A stretch of 64,000 bases of DNA from Alopecurus myosuroides. Lineage: Eukaryota > Streptophyta > Magnoliopsida > Poales > Poaceae. Location of the stretch: the NCBI GenBank assembly GCA_028641055.1, contig CM054061.1:62967904-63031903 (forward strand). The letters are read 5' to 3'. The notes below the pieces were generated by a model. It searched no databases, had not been told where the DNA came from, and saw only the letters and a list, made by a program, of their open reading frames with translations. The translations under genes and the position numbers were made by a program. Positions 1 to 12,180 of the stretch are shown piece after piece (position 1 is the stretch's first letter; the number at the start of each line of letters is the position of its first letter).

Positions 1-1720
1 TCAAGCGCGTGTGTGGATTACATTTTTTTTTCAGCACGTTCCCATCTATTGGCTTTGATATGGCCCTCGTGGTAGCTACGGAGTACATGTATTTCGTTGA
101 TTGTTTTTTGATGTTTATTTCGCTGATTGTGGACAGTGTGGGGTTTTACTGCATAGGTTTACTCAACCAAATTACTGAGTTGTTGGGCTATGACCACGTG
201 AGTACATCTCTGCTTTATTCATGTTGAATAGTGGTAAACAGTAAAACAGCTAAGCAACTTTTGATTCAGTCATCCAGAGAGATGGGTATAGCTATTTACA
301 TTCACTTTTCTTTATAATTTACTATGGAGTACTACTCTTATTGTTTGTTCACTCATCCCCACTGAAATGGTTTTCGATAGTCATTTTGGTACATGTGTAC
401 ACGAACAGGTGACTCCACAAGGTAAAACGAGATTCCTCCCCTTCTAGGAAACATGTCTCTTATGGATTAATGTTGTACATCAAGAAATATTATGGAGTGC
501 CATAAAGTTAGCGTGAGATGATCCTAGGAATTTTGGGGCAGCAGCTAGAGCTAGAGATTACCGAATTGGTTGCTAAGTAGTACAACTGCACTTTTTCCTC
601 TACTCTAATCACTATGTTTTTGGATTCAACTTAAAATTCCTTTCCAGAATACGCCAGCATTTATCTGGACGAGAAAAGAAAGATTTTGGTCTTAGCAGTT
701 TGCAATACTGTCATATGTTCGTTTCCATTCATAATTATCGTTGTATTTCAGAGAGGGTGCGTGAGAGTATGTAATATAATTATACAATTAGCTTATGGGA
801 TGACTTACCATATTTCTGGTAAGAAAAAAAAAACGTCTCCAGAATACTGTATCACATTCTGATCGCATAATCGAATATGTTCCTTTCATGCATACTCTAA
901 GGTGTTGTTTGTCCATTGGCTTCAGAGGGAAAGTTCGAAATGTAATAGAAAGTTAGTAAAGAAAATACATTCTATGGCCATTGATAATTGTCGTGTGTTC
1001 TTATTTAACTTAATAATAATTCGGTCCTCTGTGCTTATATATTTTCATGCTTTCCCGGCTATCTCTCCAAGACAAAGGGACATGGGTAGGTACTGCACTG
1101 ATCCAATCATCTTGATTAGTGGACACTGGGAATATTGGAATGTACAACTCAGTGAGTAGTTCCATCTCAATATCGTATAGCCGCCGTGATGGACAGATAT
1201 GCAGGTTTAACTAAGCTGACCTTCAACTAAGCAGATATGCAGGTTGATTTACAGCAGGTGTCTACATCGCACAAGTACCTCAAAATGACAGTTTGTGCAA
1301 AACCTTCCGTACCTTCTCAGTTTCCGAATCCACCTTCTCAGTGTTCCATAAATATAATATTTCTATAAGTCATCTCATATTATGTATCAAGTAATTATGT
1401 TTAACAAGACAATTAGTCGCACACATAAAACACTACTGCATATTTTTTAGAGACGAATCACTCTGCTATTATTTGTACCTTGAGAAATTGTTCCCACTAT
1501 TATATTTACTATATTTTTTTTTATCTTAGGATAAATACTTTGAGTATGACAAATAGTTCTCGCCGCAACGCGCGGGGCGTCATCTAGTTGTTTTGGATGT
1601 TGGCGGCAAAGAGCAAATATTATCGCGCCTCCCTTGTCCGTGGCCATCTCACTTCTCCCTGGCTTCGTGCAGGAACCAGCCGCCACCCGCCAGCGTGCCT
1701 CCACGATCCGGCTGACTCGC
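1..1720. other. Unassigned intergenic DNA
   Basis: AT-rich sequence upstream of the histone gene. I see no ORF with recognisable domains, no clear LTR ends and no paired inverted repeats. Short ORFs (for example at 9-227 and 902-1159) have no recognisable motif and start at non-conserved positions. Confidence 0.4.
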
Positions 1721-1725
1721 CCCAA

Positions 1726-2404
<679 letters not shown>

Positions 2405-2817
2405 GCGAGCGGCGTTCAGATCTTACCTGCGGGCGTATTGGTGTCTGTTAGGTTCTTGTTTTAGCCAGTGTTGAGTAATGAGGATGCGGTAGTGCTTTAG
2501 GGAGTTCCTCTGTTCTTGCCATAGTGGCACTTGTAATGGCGTGGTCTGATGTTACCATCTTGTTGGCATCAGTGTTTGAAAAATTGTCTACCTCAATCCT
2601 AAACTTGTGCTTCTGAATGTCTTGTGCTTGAATGTCATGTCACCAAACTGTGCATGAGATTATCCCAGCTAGTGGACCTTTCAGTTCTAGTTTGTGCTTC
2701 AAATTTCTTCCAATTTCAGTGTAAACTGATGACTACTGGAGTCAGATGATGGGTGTATCTGAACCTGAACGAACATGATGCTAGGATGGTTGTCTTCAGT
2801 TCCGTGTAAAACTGTAC
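2405..2817 (+). repeat. H3 3' UTR and flank, master copy of a local tandem duplication
   Basis: The sequence after the H3 stop (phrases such as 'tcttgccatagtggc', 'gttaccatcttgttggcatca', 'tgtgcatgagattatcc' and 'ctgaacctgaacgaac') recurs in diverged form at about 3030-3430 and 3855-4290, with a shorter echo at 3600-3670. The order of phrases is kept, so these are successive local duplications of the gene's 3' region rather than a dispersed repeat. Confidence 0.75.
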
Positions 2818-2819
2818 TA

Positions 2820-2980
2820 CTCCCTCCGTCCACTTTTATAAGGCTCACTACATACCATTTTAGTTTTGACCACATACATATTCAAATGAGTGAATCTATA
2901 TACAAAATAAGTCTAGATTCACTCATTTTAGGATGTATGTGGACAAAATTGAAATGGCTTATAAAAGTGGACGGAGGGAG
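2820..2980. mobile_element. Stowaway-like MITE (Tc1/Mariner type)
   Basis: 161-bp element with terminal inverted repeats CTCCCTCCGTCCACTTTTAT...ATAAAAGTGGACGGAGGGAG, flanked by TA dinucleotides at 2818-2819 and 2981-2982. The inverted repeats continue inward with a central near-palindrome around the 'tctagattcactcat' segment. Ends, TA target site and size are typical of grass Stowaway. It sits between the H3 3' flank and its first decayed copy. Confidence 0.92.
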
Positions 2981-3029
2981 TAGTATTTTTATGTTCATTG
3001 CGCAGATTCGTGTTCAGTGCTTGATTGTA

Positions 3030-3430
3030 ATTTCCCCAAATGGAGATGTGCTAGTGTTGTAGGATGTTTCTGTTTTCTTGCCATGGTGGCCCCATGATGG
3101 CGTTGACTGATGTTGCCATCTTGTTGTCACGAGCAAATGAAAAATTGTATCTGATCTCATCTTGTGCTTCTCAATGCCCCCTATTTTCCATGGTCTTGTG
3201 CTCGTATGTGTTTTCACCAAACGGTGCATGAGATTATCCGAGCTAGGGGCCCTTTCTGTCAGTTCTAGCTTCCACTCTATTTTCTCTCTCCAAATTGCAG
3301 CTTTGGTGGCTACTGGTGTCAGATGTCACTAATCTTGTTGGTTGCCTCTGAACCTGATTGAACTCGTTCAGTGCCGTTTGTCAACGAGTCGAAAACATCA
3401 CTACTAGTATGTTTCATGTTCAGCGCGCAG
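3030..3430 (+). repeat. Decayed second copy of the H3 3' flank
   Basis: Aligns by eye with 2490-2800: 'ttcttgccatggtggc', 'gatgttgccatcttgttgtca', 'acggtgcatgagattatccgagctag' (split by substitutions), 'agttctagctt' and 'cctctgaacctgattgaac' occur in the same order. No histone codons remain in this copy. Confidence 0.7.
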
Positions 3431-3800
3431 ATTCTTGTGAATTTCTGCCAGTGCTTGAATGTAATTTATCCAAATGGTGGATTAGATATTTCCCAACTAG
3501 TGAAATCCCAGTTTTAGCTTGTGTTTTCTGAACTGGTTTGGTCTTTAGCTTATACGATGACTTGTAAGCGTCAGTTTCTGTAATAAGTAATATGCTAAAA
3601 TTGTTGCCTGCCTCTCAACCTGAACGAACTCCTTGATATGCTCGTGTTCAGTTCTGTGCTGTGGGTGAACTAGCTGCATCCAGCATGTCAGTATCACTAC
3701 ATGCTTTATGTTCATTGTGCAGATCCTTGCAATCTTCTCCTGGCTTCCGGATAACAACCCCTGGAAGTGTCTGAACTCTGCACCATTGCTGTATAATCTT

Positions 3801-4290
3801 ACCATCATGCTGAAGGACATACAGCTCGCTCGCTGCATCCATGGTGAGAGGGCATGGGCGTTCGGATCCTCGGTTGGATGGATGGGTGTTTGTTATGTCC
3901 TTGCTTTAGTTTGTGTTAAGCAGTGGAGATGTGGTTCTTGCCATGGTGGCTTTGTGATGGCGTTACCAGCTTGCTGTCATCAGCAATCAAACTTGATTAT
4001 CTAAGTATCGAACATATGCTACATATGCTTTGTCATTGCGTTTTCCTTGTATATGATGCTGCTCGAATGTGATATCAGCAAACGACGTAAATCTTGTGAA
4101 ATGTCCTGCCAGCTTCAGCCAGTGTATCCGACATTGCTTAGTTTGGATGTTGGCATGCCTACGCCAAATTCCGTAATCAGTAATCTGGCTGCCTCTGAGC
4201 TTGAAAACGATCGAGGCAAACACGCTACCTCCAACCAACACATCACTGTAAGATTTCAGAACATGGATTCTTCAGAACACCTGGAATAAG
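3801..4290 (+). pseudogene. Histone H3 C-terminal relic plus copied 3' flank
   Basis: Positions 3801-3854 match the last 18 codons of the upstream H3 gene (T118 to A135) in frame. Changes are P121L, R129C and R131H, and the stop codon TAG has become TGG. Two of the changes (cgc to tgc, cgt to cat) are CpG transitions, as expected from decay of methylated DNA. The sequence after it follows the H3 3' UTR ('gtgtttgttatgtccttgctttag', then 'ttcttgccatggtggc'). Everything upstream of T118 is missing, so it cannot encode a histone. Confidence 0.85.
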
Positions 4291-6659
4291 GGAGGAAAGA
4301 TAAAATCCTTGTATATAGACCATGCAGTTTAGGAATGTACACAGATTGTCATTGTATATATATCATGGAACCATTAGCTTGCAGAGGCTAACAACTACAC
4401 ATACGAAAACTGAATCAGGACAGAAACGAGCAAAGATGTTCGCCAGGTATATCCCAACTACAAAAATGAGACGAAAACAAGAGCACGTCCATCTATTCTT
4501 CCATGACAGCTGCCGTAACCATTTTCACATCAGCAGGAGAGGGATGTTATGATACAAGCCAGGCGACCATCTCCTCGCATAAGTAGCAGAGGCTCTATCA
4601 GGTACATTGTATACCAACTAGTAAGGCAAGGCAGACATACAAATAGAACCTTCCGTCTCTGCACCACCGAACAATTGACGGTACTGAGAAACTGCAGTTA
4701 TCTTGCTGAGAAGAGCCCACCAACTGCATGTAGTTGCAGATGCGGCGAAAGCCACTAGTGACATTAAAGATAACAGAAAACGTTCAACGAATGAAACTAG
4801 AAGATGCAGAATAATAGTAATCAGTTTGGCAAGAGCATTTAAACAAGGATTAAGTTTAAGAAGACATAATAGCACTTGACAGAGCATAAGCAGTGAGCCA
4901 GTGGTCATTCAAACAAAAATTAAGTTAAGCCACTATCAATACATAGCAAAATTAAACATCAACATAAGCTGACACATAAAGAACTAATCCATGGAAAAAA
5001 GGTAGAACCGCAAAACTGAATGCAATACAATGTAGATATAGTTTTAGATTCCTCAAGGCAAGCGACATAATTAACCTATCATCCCCAAATTGGTCTGCCA
5101 ATGGTTTCTGCAGGAAGGGAAAAACATTACTTTGTGTCATAATTTTCTAATGACCTAGTTTAGCGACAGTAGCACTTTTCTTGATATTGACTTATTGAGT
5201 TTACTTATGCGGAAGTGTTAGAAAATTAATCATGCCTTTCAGAAAAAATGTAAACAATATTTTCTAGTTATCTATGATCTTGTTCAGCAATATCAGAATA
5301 AACTACGCCAAAAACTAAAGTACCTAACAGTACAATTGAACAAGAGTTATAGTCGAAAACAGAAAGCAAGGACAATATACTGCTATATCTCTCAATTTCA
5401 CCCCTGCAATGAATTTTCTTCTGCCAACCAAATCTAGTTTGCAAAGCCTTGGCTTCGAGTACGGATAGTTTCAAGATGATTCCGTCAGCATGTGCTTTCT
5501 TCACAGCGTAAAATATCTGCTCTCCGACAGCAAGACTAAGCTGATCTGAGACTTGCAGCTGCATGTCACAGCCATCGCTCCACGCCGTGAGAGCTCTCCT
5601 ACCTCCCTCCCAGTTATTGATCTGAATAATGGCAGGAGGGGGATCGGTGCTGTGGGCACCTGATCCCAAGATGGTGGGGGAAGTGGTAGCCCATGGTTAA
5701 GTGCAAAATTCTGACGGCATATGTCTAATGAGTACTTTTCTTCCATTCCAGACAGAAAATCAAGTGCATTATTAGTGCATAGGTATATTCTTTGCCTTTT
5801 GATCAGCATCAGACTCCTGAGAAGGGACTATTAAAATTATAACATAACCAATTTATTTGCATACACTTGATGTGAACAGCAATCTTTCTTTCTAGAAAAC
5901 CAAAACTGTACTTCGACTAGTCTATAAAATTATTAACAGCAATGCATGAGGCCTGCAATGCATTTGTTTTTCTGATAATAGTGAAAGCGAGAAGATGTCA
6001 CGTCGGATGAAGAGGTGTATACTGTACAGTTGAATGTAAGTTTTCAGGTAGAGGACATCTTACATTCTTCTCTGCATATTTATCATGTTCCCCCTCCATT
6101 GGTTCCTAAGTACATTCCTCAAGCTCTTTGGACGTCCTGCTGAAGTACCAGCCGCTGCATTTAGTTTCACATGAAAACTACAAGATTGGGAGGAAATGGA
6201 GAATTCAATAGGCTCAATTAAAAATACTGAAGGGAAAATTAAATCTGTGCAGAAACATATACTTGCCCTAAAACCGTTAGTGCAGGAACAGTTGCGTCCA
6301 AATTTCCACCTTAATGTCAAATTCTTCAAAGTGCTGCCAATTTCATCTACTAGCAGAATTTAACAGGACCAACTTCCAAGATAAACATAGCACACATCGT
6401 GCCAACGTGAACTGAGGAGGTTGAGAAGTAGGTTACGTTTCCTACAGTACAAGAGCATATACATAGCTAGCCAAATATATCAACACTGCAATAAATCGGG
6501 ACCATCAGAAGGAGGACCACAAGTAACCAAACCATAACCAAGTATAAATCAGTGGAGATAGATATGTGTTGTCTTGACCATGAATTAATTGTTGCTCATT
6601 GTCATATAGTACAACATCTCGCTATTAGTGATGTGTCTTACAAGATAAGTACACAAGTA
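4291..6659. other. No confident gene; coding-like minus-strand segments
   Basis: No recognisable domain. Three minus-strand open stretches look more protein-like than background: 4618-4908, 5268-5669 (interior around 5400-5600 reads like a mixed hydrophilic/hydrophobic globular segment with plausible splice signals) and 6060-6180. I could not join them into one gene or name a family. They may be exons of an unrecognised or decaying gene, or chance. Confidence 0.3.
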
Positions 6660-6783
6660 CTCCCTCCGTTCATAAATAGATGACTTCCATTTGTTCAATT
6701 GTAAATGTATGTAGACACTAAAACAAGTCTACATACATCCACTTTTGGACAAATGGAAGTCATCTATTTGTGAACAGAGGGAG
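6660..6783. mobile_element. Stowaway-like MITE
   Basis: 124-bp element with inverted ends CTCCCTCCGTTCATAAATAG...CTATTTGTGAACAGAGGGAG and flanking TA at 6658-6659 and 6784-6785. Internal arms pair over most of their length ('gacttccatttgt' with 'acaaatggaagtc'), so the whole unit folds as one hairpin. Confidence 0.92.
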
Positions 6784-7339
6784 TACAAAGAACAATAACG
6801 ATACTCTAGTACCCCACATCATGGGTCAGCTATACTTTTCTCAACTTAAATATTTTTGTGCTCCCTGATCCTGAAACTTCATAACTGATCAAATCCAGAT
6901 ATGTGATGCTAGTAATGCACTTCTCTCTTAAATAGTTCGTAGCACCAGTAACTAGTACGAAAATAAAAGGCCTTTCAATAAACTTCTCCTCTACTTCCAA
7001 GATATGTGTATTATCAAGTGCACAAAAAGATAATACACATTGTAACAATATGAACTGAGGGGAGAAGTAGGCTAGAGCATATAATACCACAATTGCAATA
7101 TATGGGGATGGAACAGTCCATAAGATCACAACAAGTCAACAACCATCATAAAATTTAGATGGTATTTATAAGCAAATCAGATAAAATTGTCTAGACAGAG
7201 TCCTGCAGATGACCAGAGCAAAATTATAAGTTGAAAGACCAGCTCACGAAGATTACTAATCCATCAACCAGCTCACCTAGCCAAGCCCCTGACAGGTGAC
7301 AGCACTCAAATAAACGCAAAAATTGCTACCACACAGCCA

Positions 7340-7735
7340 TACAGCGTGGTCAAAAGAGAGGGGGACCAGCATTGGGTATGTACCCACATCTCCGGGGGAG
7401 AAGTTGCACTCCTCGGCCCTGGTGGCCTTGCCCTTGGACGCCCCGTATATCTTGGCGGAGAGGCGGCTCGACTTCTTGCCGTTGCCAGTATCGCCTTTAG
7501 CTCCAAACGGAATCGACCTGCCACTTCTTGGTCTCTTGAGCTCGAACTGAATCAGCGGCCCTCTCTTTTCTGGTCTCTCGAAGAACTTGCTCCTCCGGCG
7601 CCGCCACCCGCAAGTTTCAGTCCTCCGCCTCCTCGTGGGCCCGAAGAACTTCCTCCTCCGGCGCCGCCGCCCACAGGTCTTGGACCTCCGCCTCCTCGCG
7701 GGCTTGAAGAACTTCATCTCCATGTTGAGATCACC
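7340..7735 (-). other. Coding-like minus-strand segment with Arg/Cys-rich repeats
   Basis: Part of an open frame (7277-7900, minus). It contains a repeated block of roughly 60 bp (about 7577-7715) encoding versions of K-F-F-x-P-x-R-R-R-R-x-x-T-C-G-x-R-R-R-R. After the block it reads ...KATRAEECNFSPGDVG, and a possible splice donor (GGTACATAC) follows at about 7380. The FSPGD string resembles the beginning of plant Agenet domains, but I found no following exon completing such a domain, so no function is assigned. It lies 3' of the F-box gene on the same strand and could be part of its 3' region. Confidence 0.25.
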
Positions 7736-8017
7736 GGTGGAATGTGTTAAACTCTCATACTCTTTTATACTCATCAGCCATAAACCAATCAGGTAACATA
7801 AGTGCTCATTCGTGGTATCAGAGAACAAAGTAGCCCAAGCAGACAGTTGCAATAAGAGGGAACCATTGACAAAACCAACCGCAAAGTTCATTAAACGCAA
7901 CCTCAGGATTGTACATGACTATCTCTCACGTAGATGGAGATACAATACAAGTTAGATAATATTCTCATGTACAAGAATCGCTTGGCATGTCGTCTCATAG
8001 GATTAAACCACTTAGCT

Positions 8018-10299
8018 TTAGATAACACAAAGCTTTGTAGTTGGTAATACTTTTTCACCGAAGTATTTGATGCCAATTTCACGGACCATTTCTGTGAAAT
8101 ATATTCGCCCTTGATGATCCCCATTGAATCTGCAAGCTAGATCCAGAGTTAAAACCTCAAGTGTAGGGGCATTTTCCACGGCGTGTAGCAGGAATTCAAG
8201 TTGGCCCGTGGATCCCATAAATCCCATGACATTTAAATTCTTGAGATAGTTATATCGATGTCCTGGAAGGCTTCTGATAGGCTCCCATCCAAAATGAGGA
8301 AGGGCGAAACTACTGAACTGCAAAGGTAAGGGAAATAACATGATGATCATTATTTTCTTACTAACCAAATGATAATGGTGACTTATAAACAAAGCGTTAT
8401 CTGGTAGCAATTTAGCTGGTGGGTAGTTTCGCTGTGACAAATAGATGATTGAATGCGAGCAACAATATTGTGTATGATTGCTTGCTTAACAGGTGACAAG
8501 AGAGAAACGGGGAATTTTCATGAAGCAGAACATCATGAATTCTTTTAACCACAAGACAAATAGCTACAACATGTTCCCAAACACCTTTCCTAAGCACACG
8601 TACAAGACAAATCAAGTTCAATTGTCATACTCACACATAGTCACATAGGTTTCCTAATCCTAAACATGGCGATTTAGTTAACATGCAGAGGTACATTAGT
8701 CAAATTTTAATCCGTCACCATGGGGCTGGTCCCAGTAAACCAACTACATCCAAAGCATGGGGTTTAGGTTTGAATTAACGCATCTCTTCAGTTTTTATAT
8801 TCATTTTGTCCTAAAGTATGTCATAAGTTATGTAATGATCTTAGTATCATTTTACAAAGGACACAAAAAACAGAAATTAGATGGTCATCAAAATTCGAAA
8901 TCCTGGATGATAGAATCTTGAAAGTATGAATGCAACACGCATATGAAATAAATAGCAACTACTAGCAAAGTAGGTTAGATGAACATGAGGTACTTACATG
9001 CAGCTCAAGCTTTTCAATAAGAGGAGCAGCTCTCAAATAAGAGGCTAAAGAGAGAATATTGCCAGCATCTTCAAGAATGATCACTAAATCCAAATGTAAG
9101 TATTTCAGCTGAGAAAACTTGCGGGGGTTCAGCAGCAACCCAGGCATCTGAAAGATAGAAAGTTAAATGTCATAACTAGAAAGATGCAAGATAAAAACTT
9201 AAATAATAGCATAAAACAGATCAGATAGCAAACCTTCAACGGTGCAACAGCTTTCAGGGTCAGGCTTTGAACAGTTGGAAGTGCAGTGGGAAAAGTAGTG
9301 AGAGCATGCTCAAGAGTAATGAAATCATCATCAAGATAAAGGTGCACGTCTTTCAGCTCTGAAGATTGACTGAGGTCAATAGGATGCCACTCCCCTCTAT
9401 ACACGAAAGTTTTGAGCTTCATGGCATTGAATTGTATTTTGGTCACCTCACAGTATGCAATATGCAAGTGCAGCAGGCAAGACAATGGATGATCCACCTT
9501 TAGTTCATCATGCAGATGACACCTAACTAAACTCAACCACTCGAGATTAGAGCAACTAGACAGCACATCCTGAAGATCCTTTGCTGTGACATTTACGAGG
9601 TGGAGATCGAGTTTTCTTAAATTAGGGAAACCGTTGAAACAGAGCGGCAATTCGATAGACACAAAGCTAAGCTGAATACACCGCAGACGCTGGGACGTGC
9701 TTCCCTGGTCCAGAAGCTCGATAGGGACTAAATACCGATCGCTGCGACCGCGGAACTTGTCCGGTACTAGATCAAATGCTAGATTCTTCGTCTGCGAGGC
9801 CGCGATGAACCTAATCCAGTTGTCGAGATGGACAGCTAGCTCGCTGTCAAACTCGAACTTGACCTCGAAATCCTCCACAAATGTGCCGTTGTGTTTCTGC
9901 AGGACAGCATTGACGTTGCGAACAAACTCCTGCGTGTACTGTTTCGACCTACCGGCGGTCCTAATCCTGCCGCCGCACATCGTGGCGCTGTCGAATCTGA
10001 GCCTGGGATGGACGGACCGGACGGATCCCCATTGGCTGGACAGGATAGTAGTACTCGTAGCCTCCTTGAGCGGCAGCTCTGACAGAATCTTGCACTGTAT
10101 GTCCTGCAACGGAAAAAAACATGACAGGTAAAAAAAGTCTGATTTAATTCACACCCAACACCAAGCCAGTGGCGACGAATGGGACCTAAGCTCAACATAC
10201 CTCCGGAAGGTTTAAAAATTGGGACTTTGGTCTTCTCCATTTGGAGATCCGTTTTCCACCGCAAACGCTTGACCTCTCCGTGCTGCTTCTGCGCTCCAT
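8018..10299 (-). CDS. F-box/LRR/FBD protein, four exons
   Basis: Reconstructed as complement(join(8018..8317, 8998..9147, 9234..10103, 10201..10299)), 472 residues, all introns GT-AG and all joins in phase. The start ATG at 10299 opens a 33-residue basic exon ending LNLPE. It joins DIQCKILSELPLKEAT in exon 2, which recreates the F-box core (about residues 29-75) exactly across the junction. Exons 2-3 carry degenerate leucine-rich repeats (for example FPNLRKLDLHLVNVTAKDL, CSNLEWLSLVRCHL). Exon 4 holds the FBD domain, with SLPGHRYNYLKNLNVMGF and NAPTLEVLTLDLACR, and ends at a stop at 8018. F-box proteins of this class are substrate adaptors of SCF ubiquitin ligases: the F-box binds SKP1 and the LRR/FBD part binds the target. 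The target is unknown. Length and domain order are normal for the grass FBD family, and no break is visible. Confidence 0.9.
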
Positions 10300-12180
10300 T
10301 AGAGTGCCTGGATGAACACCGGTAGGGTTCGAGCCAGCTCCCCGTCGGTGTTCTTCGGATTTGACGAGGAAATAGGAAGACGCCCGCGTGGGAAAGATAT
10401 TTGGAGAGGACTGTTTCTGTTTGGCGTGAGGGGATGACCGATTCAGAGGGGGCGACGGAGGCAGAGCCGGAGCCGGAGCAGAGGATCTGGCTACTTTTTT
10501 TTCCTCTTTTCCGAAAGGAAACCGACCAGACGCCGGCGACTGGACCCTATGCCTCGCTCCAACAGCCCCTATAGCGAGCGCAGTCGCTCCAACTCGCCCG
10601 CTGCCTCGCTCGATCGCTCGCTCACTCGCTCCTGGGCCGGCCCATTTCTATTTTTTTATTTTTCAATTTCTGTTGTTAGAAAAAATTCATATAACTTAAA
10701 ATTAATATTTTTTAAATGGTGAATAAATTTGAAGTTTGAACGATTTCAAAACATAAAAAAATGTTATGTATGAATAATTCTAAAATTGGAACAAATTTTA
10801 ATCTGAACGGTTTTTCATTTGAACAAGTTTTTATTCAAAAAAATTTCGAATTTGAAAAAAAATACAAATTTGAAAATTTTAAAGTTTGAACAGTTTTCAG
10901 TTTGAACCAAAAATAATTTTGAACAGAAAATTTCGGTGAACAAAAAAAAAAAGAAACAGAGAAGAAAATGAGAAAAAAATGAAAACAAAAAATGAGACAA
11001 TAAAAAGCTTGAAAATGAAAGTTGAACATATAAACATGTCATAGCCCAGTGGCTGTGCACCCTGTGCCTCTGTAGCTGAGCGCCCATGATATGGACATAA
11101 TAGAGGTCCATGAGGTTTATTCATGCTTGAGTTGGAAGGAAATATTGAGTCTCACTGATGTTTATTATAAGGTGAATTCTTTCCTAGTAATAAATAATGT
11201 TTGTGTTTGTGAGAACGTTATACTACCTAAGCCTATGATATGTATGATTAGGTTTATTGATAACACAAACATGGATGGAGAAGAGGAAGCAAGGAGCAAA
11301 AGAAGGAGGCATGGAAAACAACTACAAGAAAATGATGTTTCAGTTCGGACTGCCAGGAGTCCCGAATTTGAAATAGTCATGGATTCTTCATACGGGCTCC
11401 AAATACAGCAAACGAGCACAATACGGATAGGGAATTTGATGGGCTTTTCAATGGATCCGGCCCCATCAAGAAATTCGACTCGTGCAAGCCGTGGTGACCG
11501 AAACAAGCCACGAATAGTTTTCTGACAGTTTCCAAATAGAGTCCAATTGGTTGCACCCGTGTTGGGTCAGTTTGTATCCGAGTTGGTTGAGTCCAAACAA
11601 GTAGGAATAGGTCAATTTCGTGTGGAATCACCCCCTCCCTCATATATAGCTACCACCTGCGTGTGTAATAGATTAGACTACGTTAAAACATAAACCCTGG
11701 ACCTCTAGATTGAAACTGCTTGTAAGCCTTTCATCTGGAAGTTCATCTGCAAATTTTACATGTTACCTGCTGTTCCACTGGGAATAAGACGGTACAAGAC
11801 CACTTGTAGTCGGTGGATTACTTGTGCAAGAGTGTGGAGTTGAGAATATCCTTGGGGTTGCTATCTTTTGCATTGGCATCAGGTATCAGCCGGGAGAGTT
11901 CTTAGTGGCGCACTAGTTATCATACTGGAGCTATCTGTGAGTTCACTGAGAAGATCGGGCCACCCCTTATCAGCCCAGGTTCGAATCCCCTTATTCCCTT
12001 TATTTTCTGTGTAAGCAAAGGCTTAATGGGTCCGCCCGCTCCAAAAACCTACATGAGCGAGTTAGAATAGTGCTCGCAATAAGCGTCATATAGAGGCCGC
12101 GGTGACCAATAACTTGGCTCACAAATAATGGTGTCCATCGGGCCACGACTCAGGATTATAGTGACGGGCTTGGCACCAGG
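10300..12180. other. F-box gene upstream region and unassigned DNA
   Basis: 10300-10660 is GC-rich with short repeats of 'tcgctc' (10590-10630), plausibly the F-box gene promoter or leader. 10660-10990 is A/T-rich with many 'gtttgaa' and 'aattttgaa' words. 11540-12060 has LTR-like composition ('tatatagctaccacc' may be a promoter), but I found no terminal TG/CA pair with a duplication. No protein domain is recognisable. Confidence 0.35.

Noticed and set aside
10815..11124. Phe-rich minus-strand ORFs
   Set aside because: Arise from an A-rich tract read on the opposite strand; no signal of a real protein.
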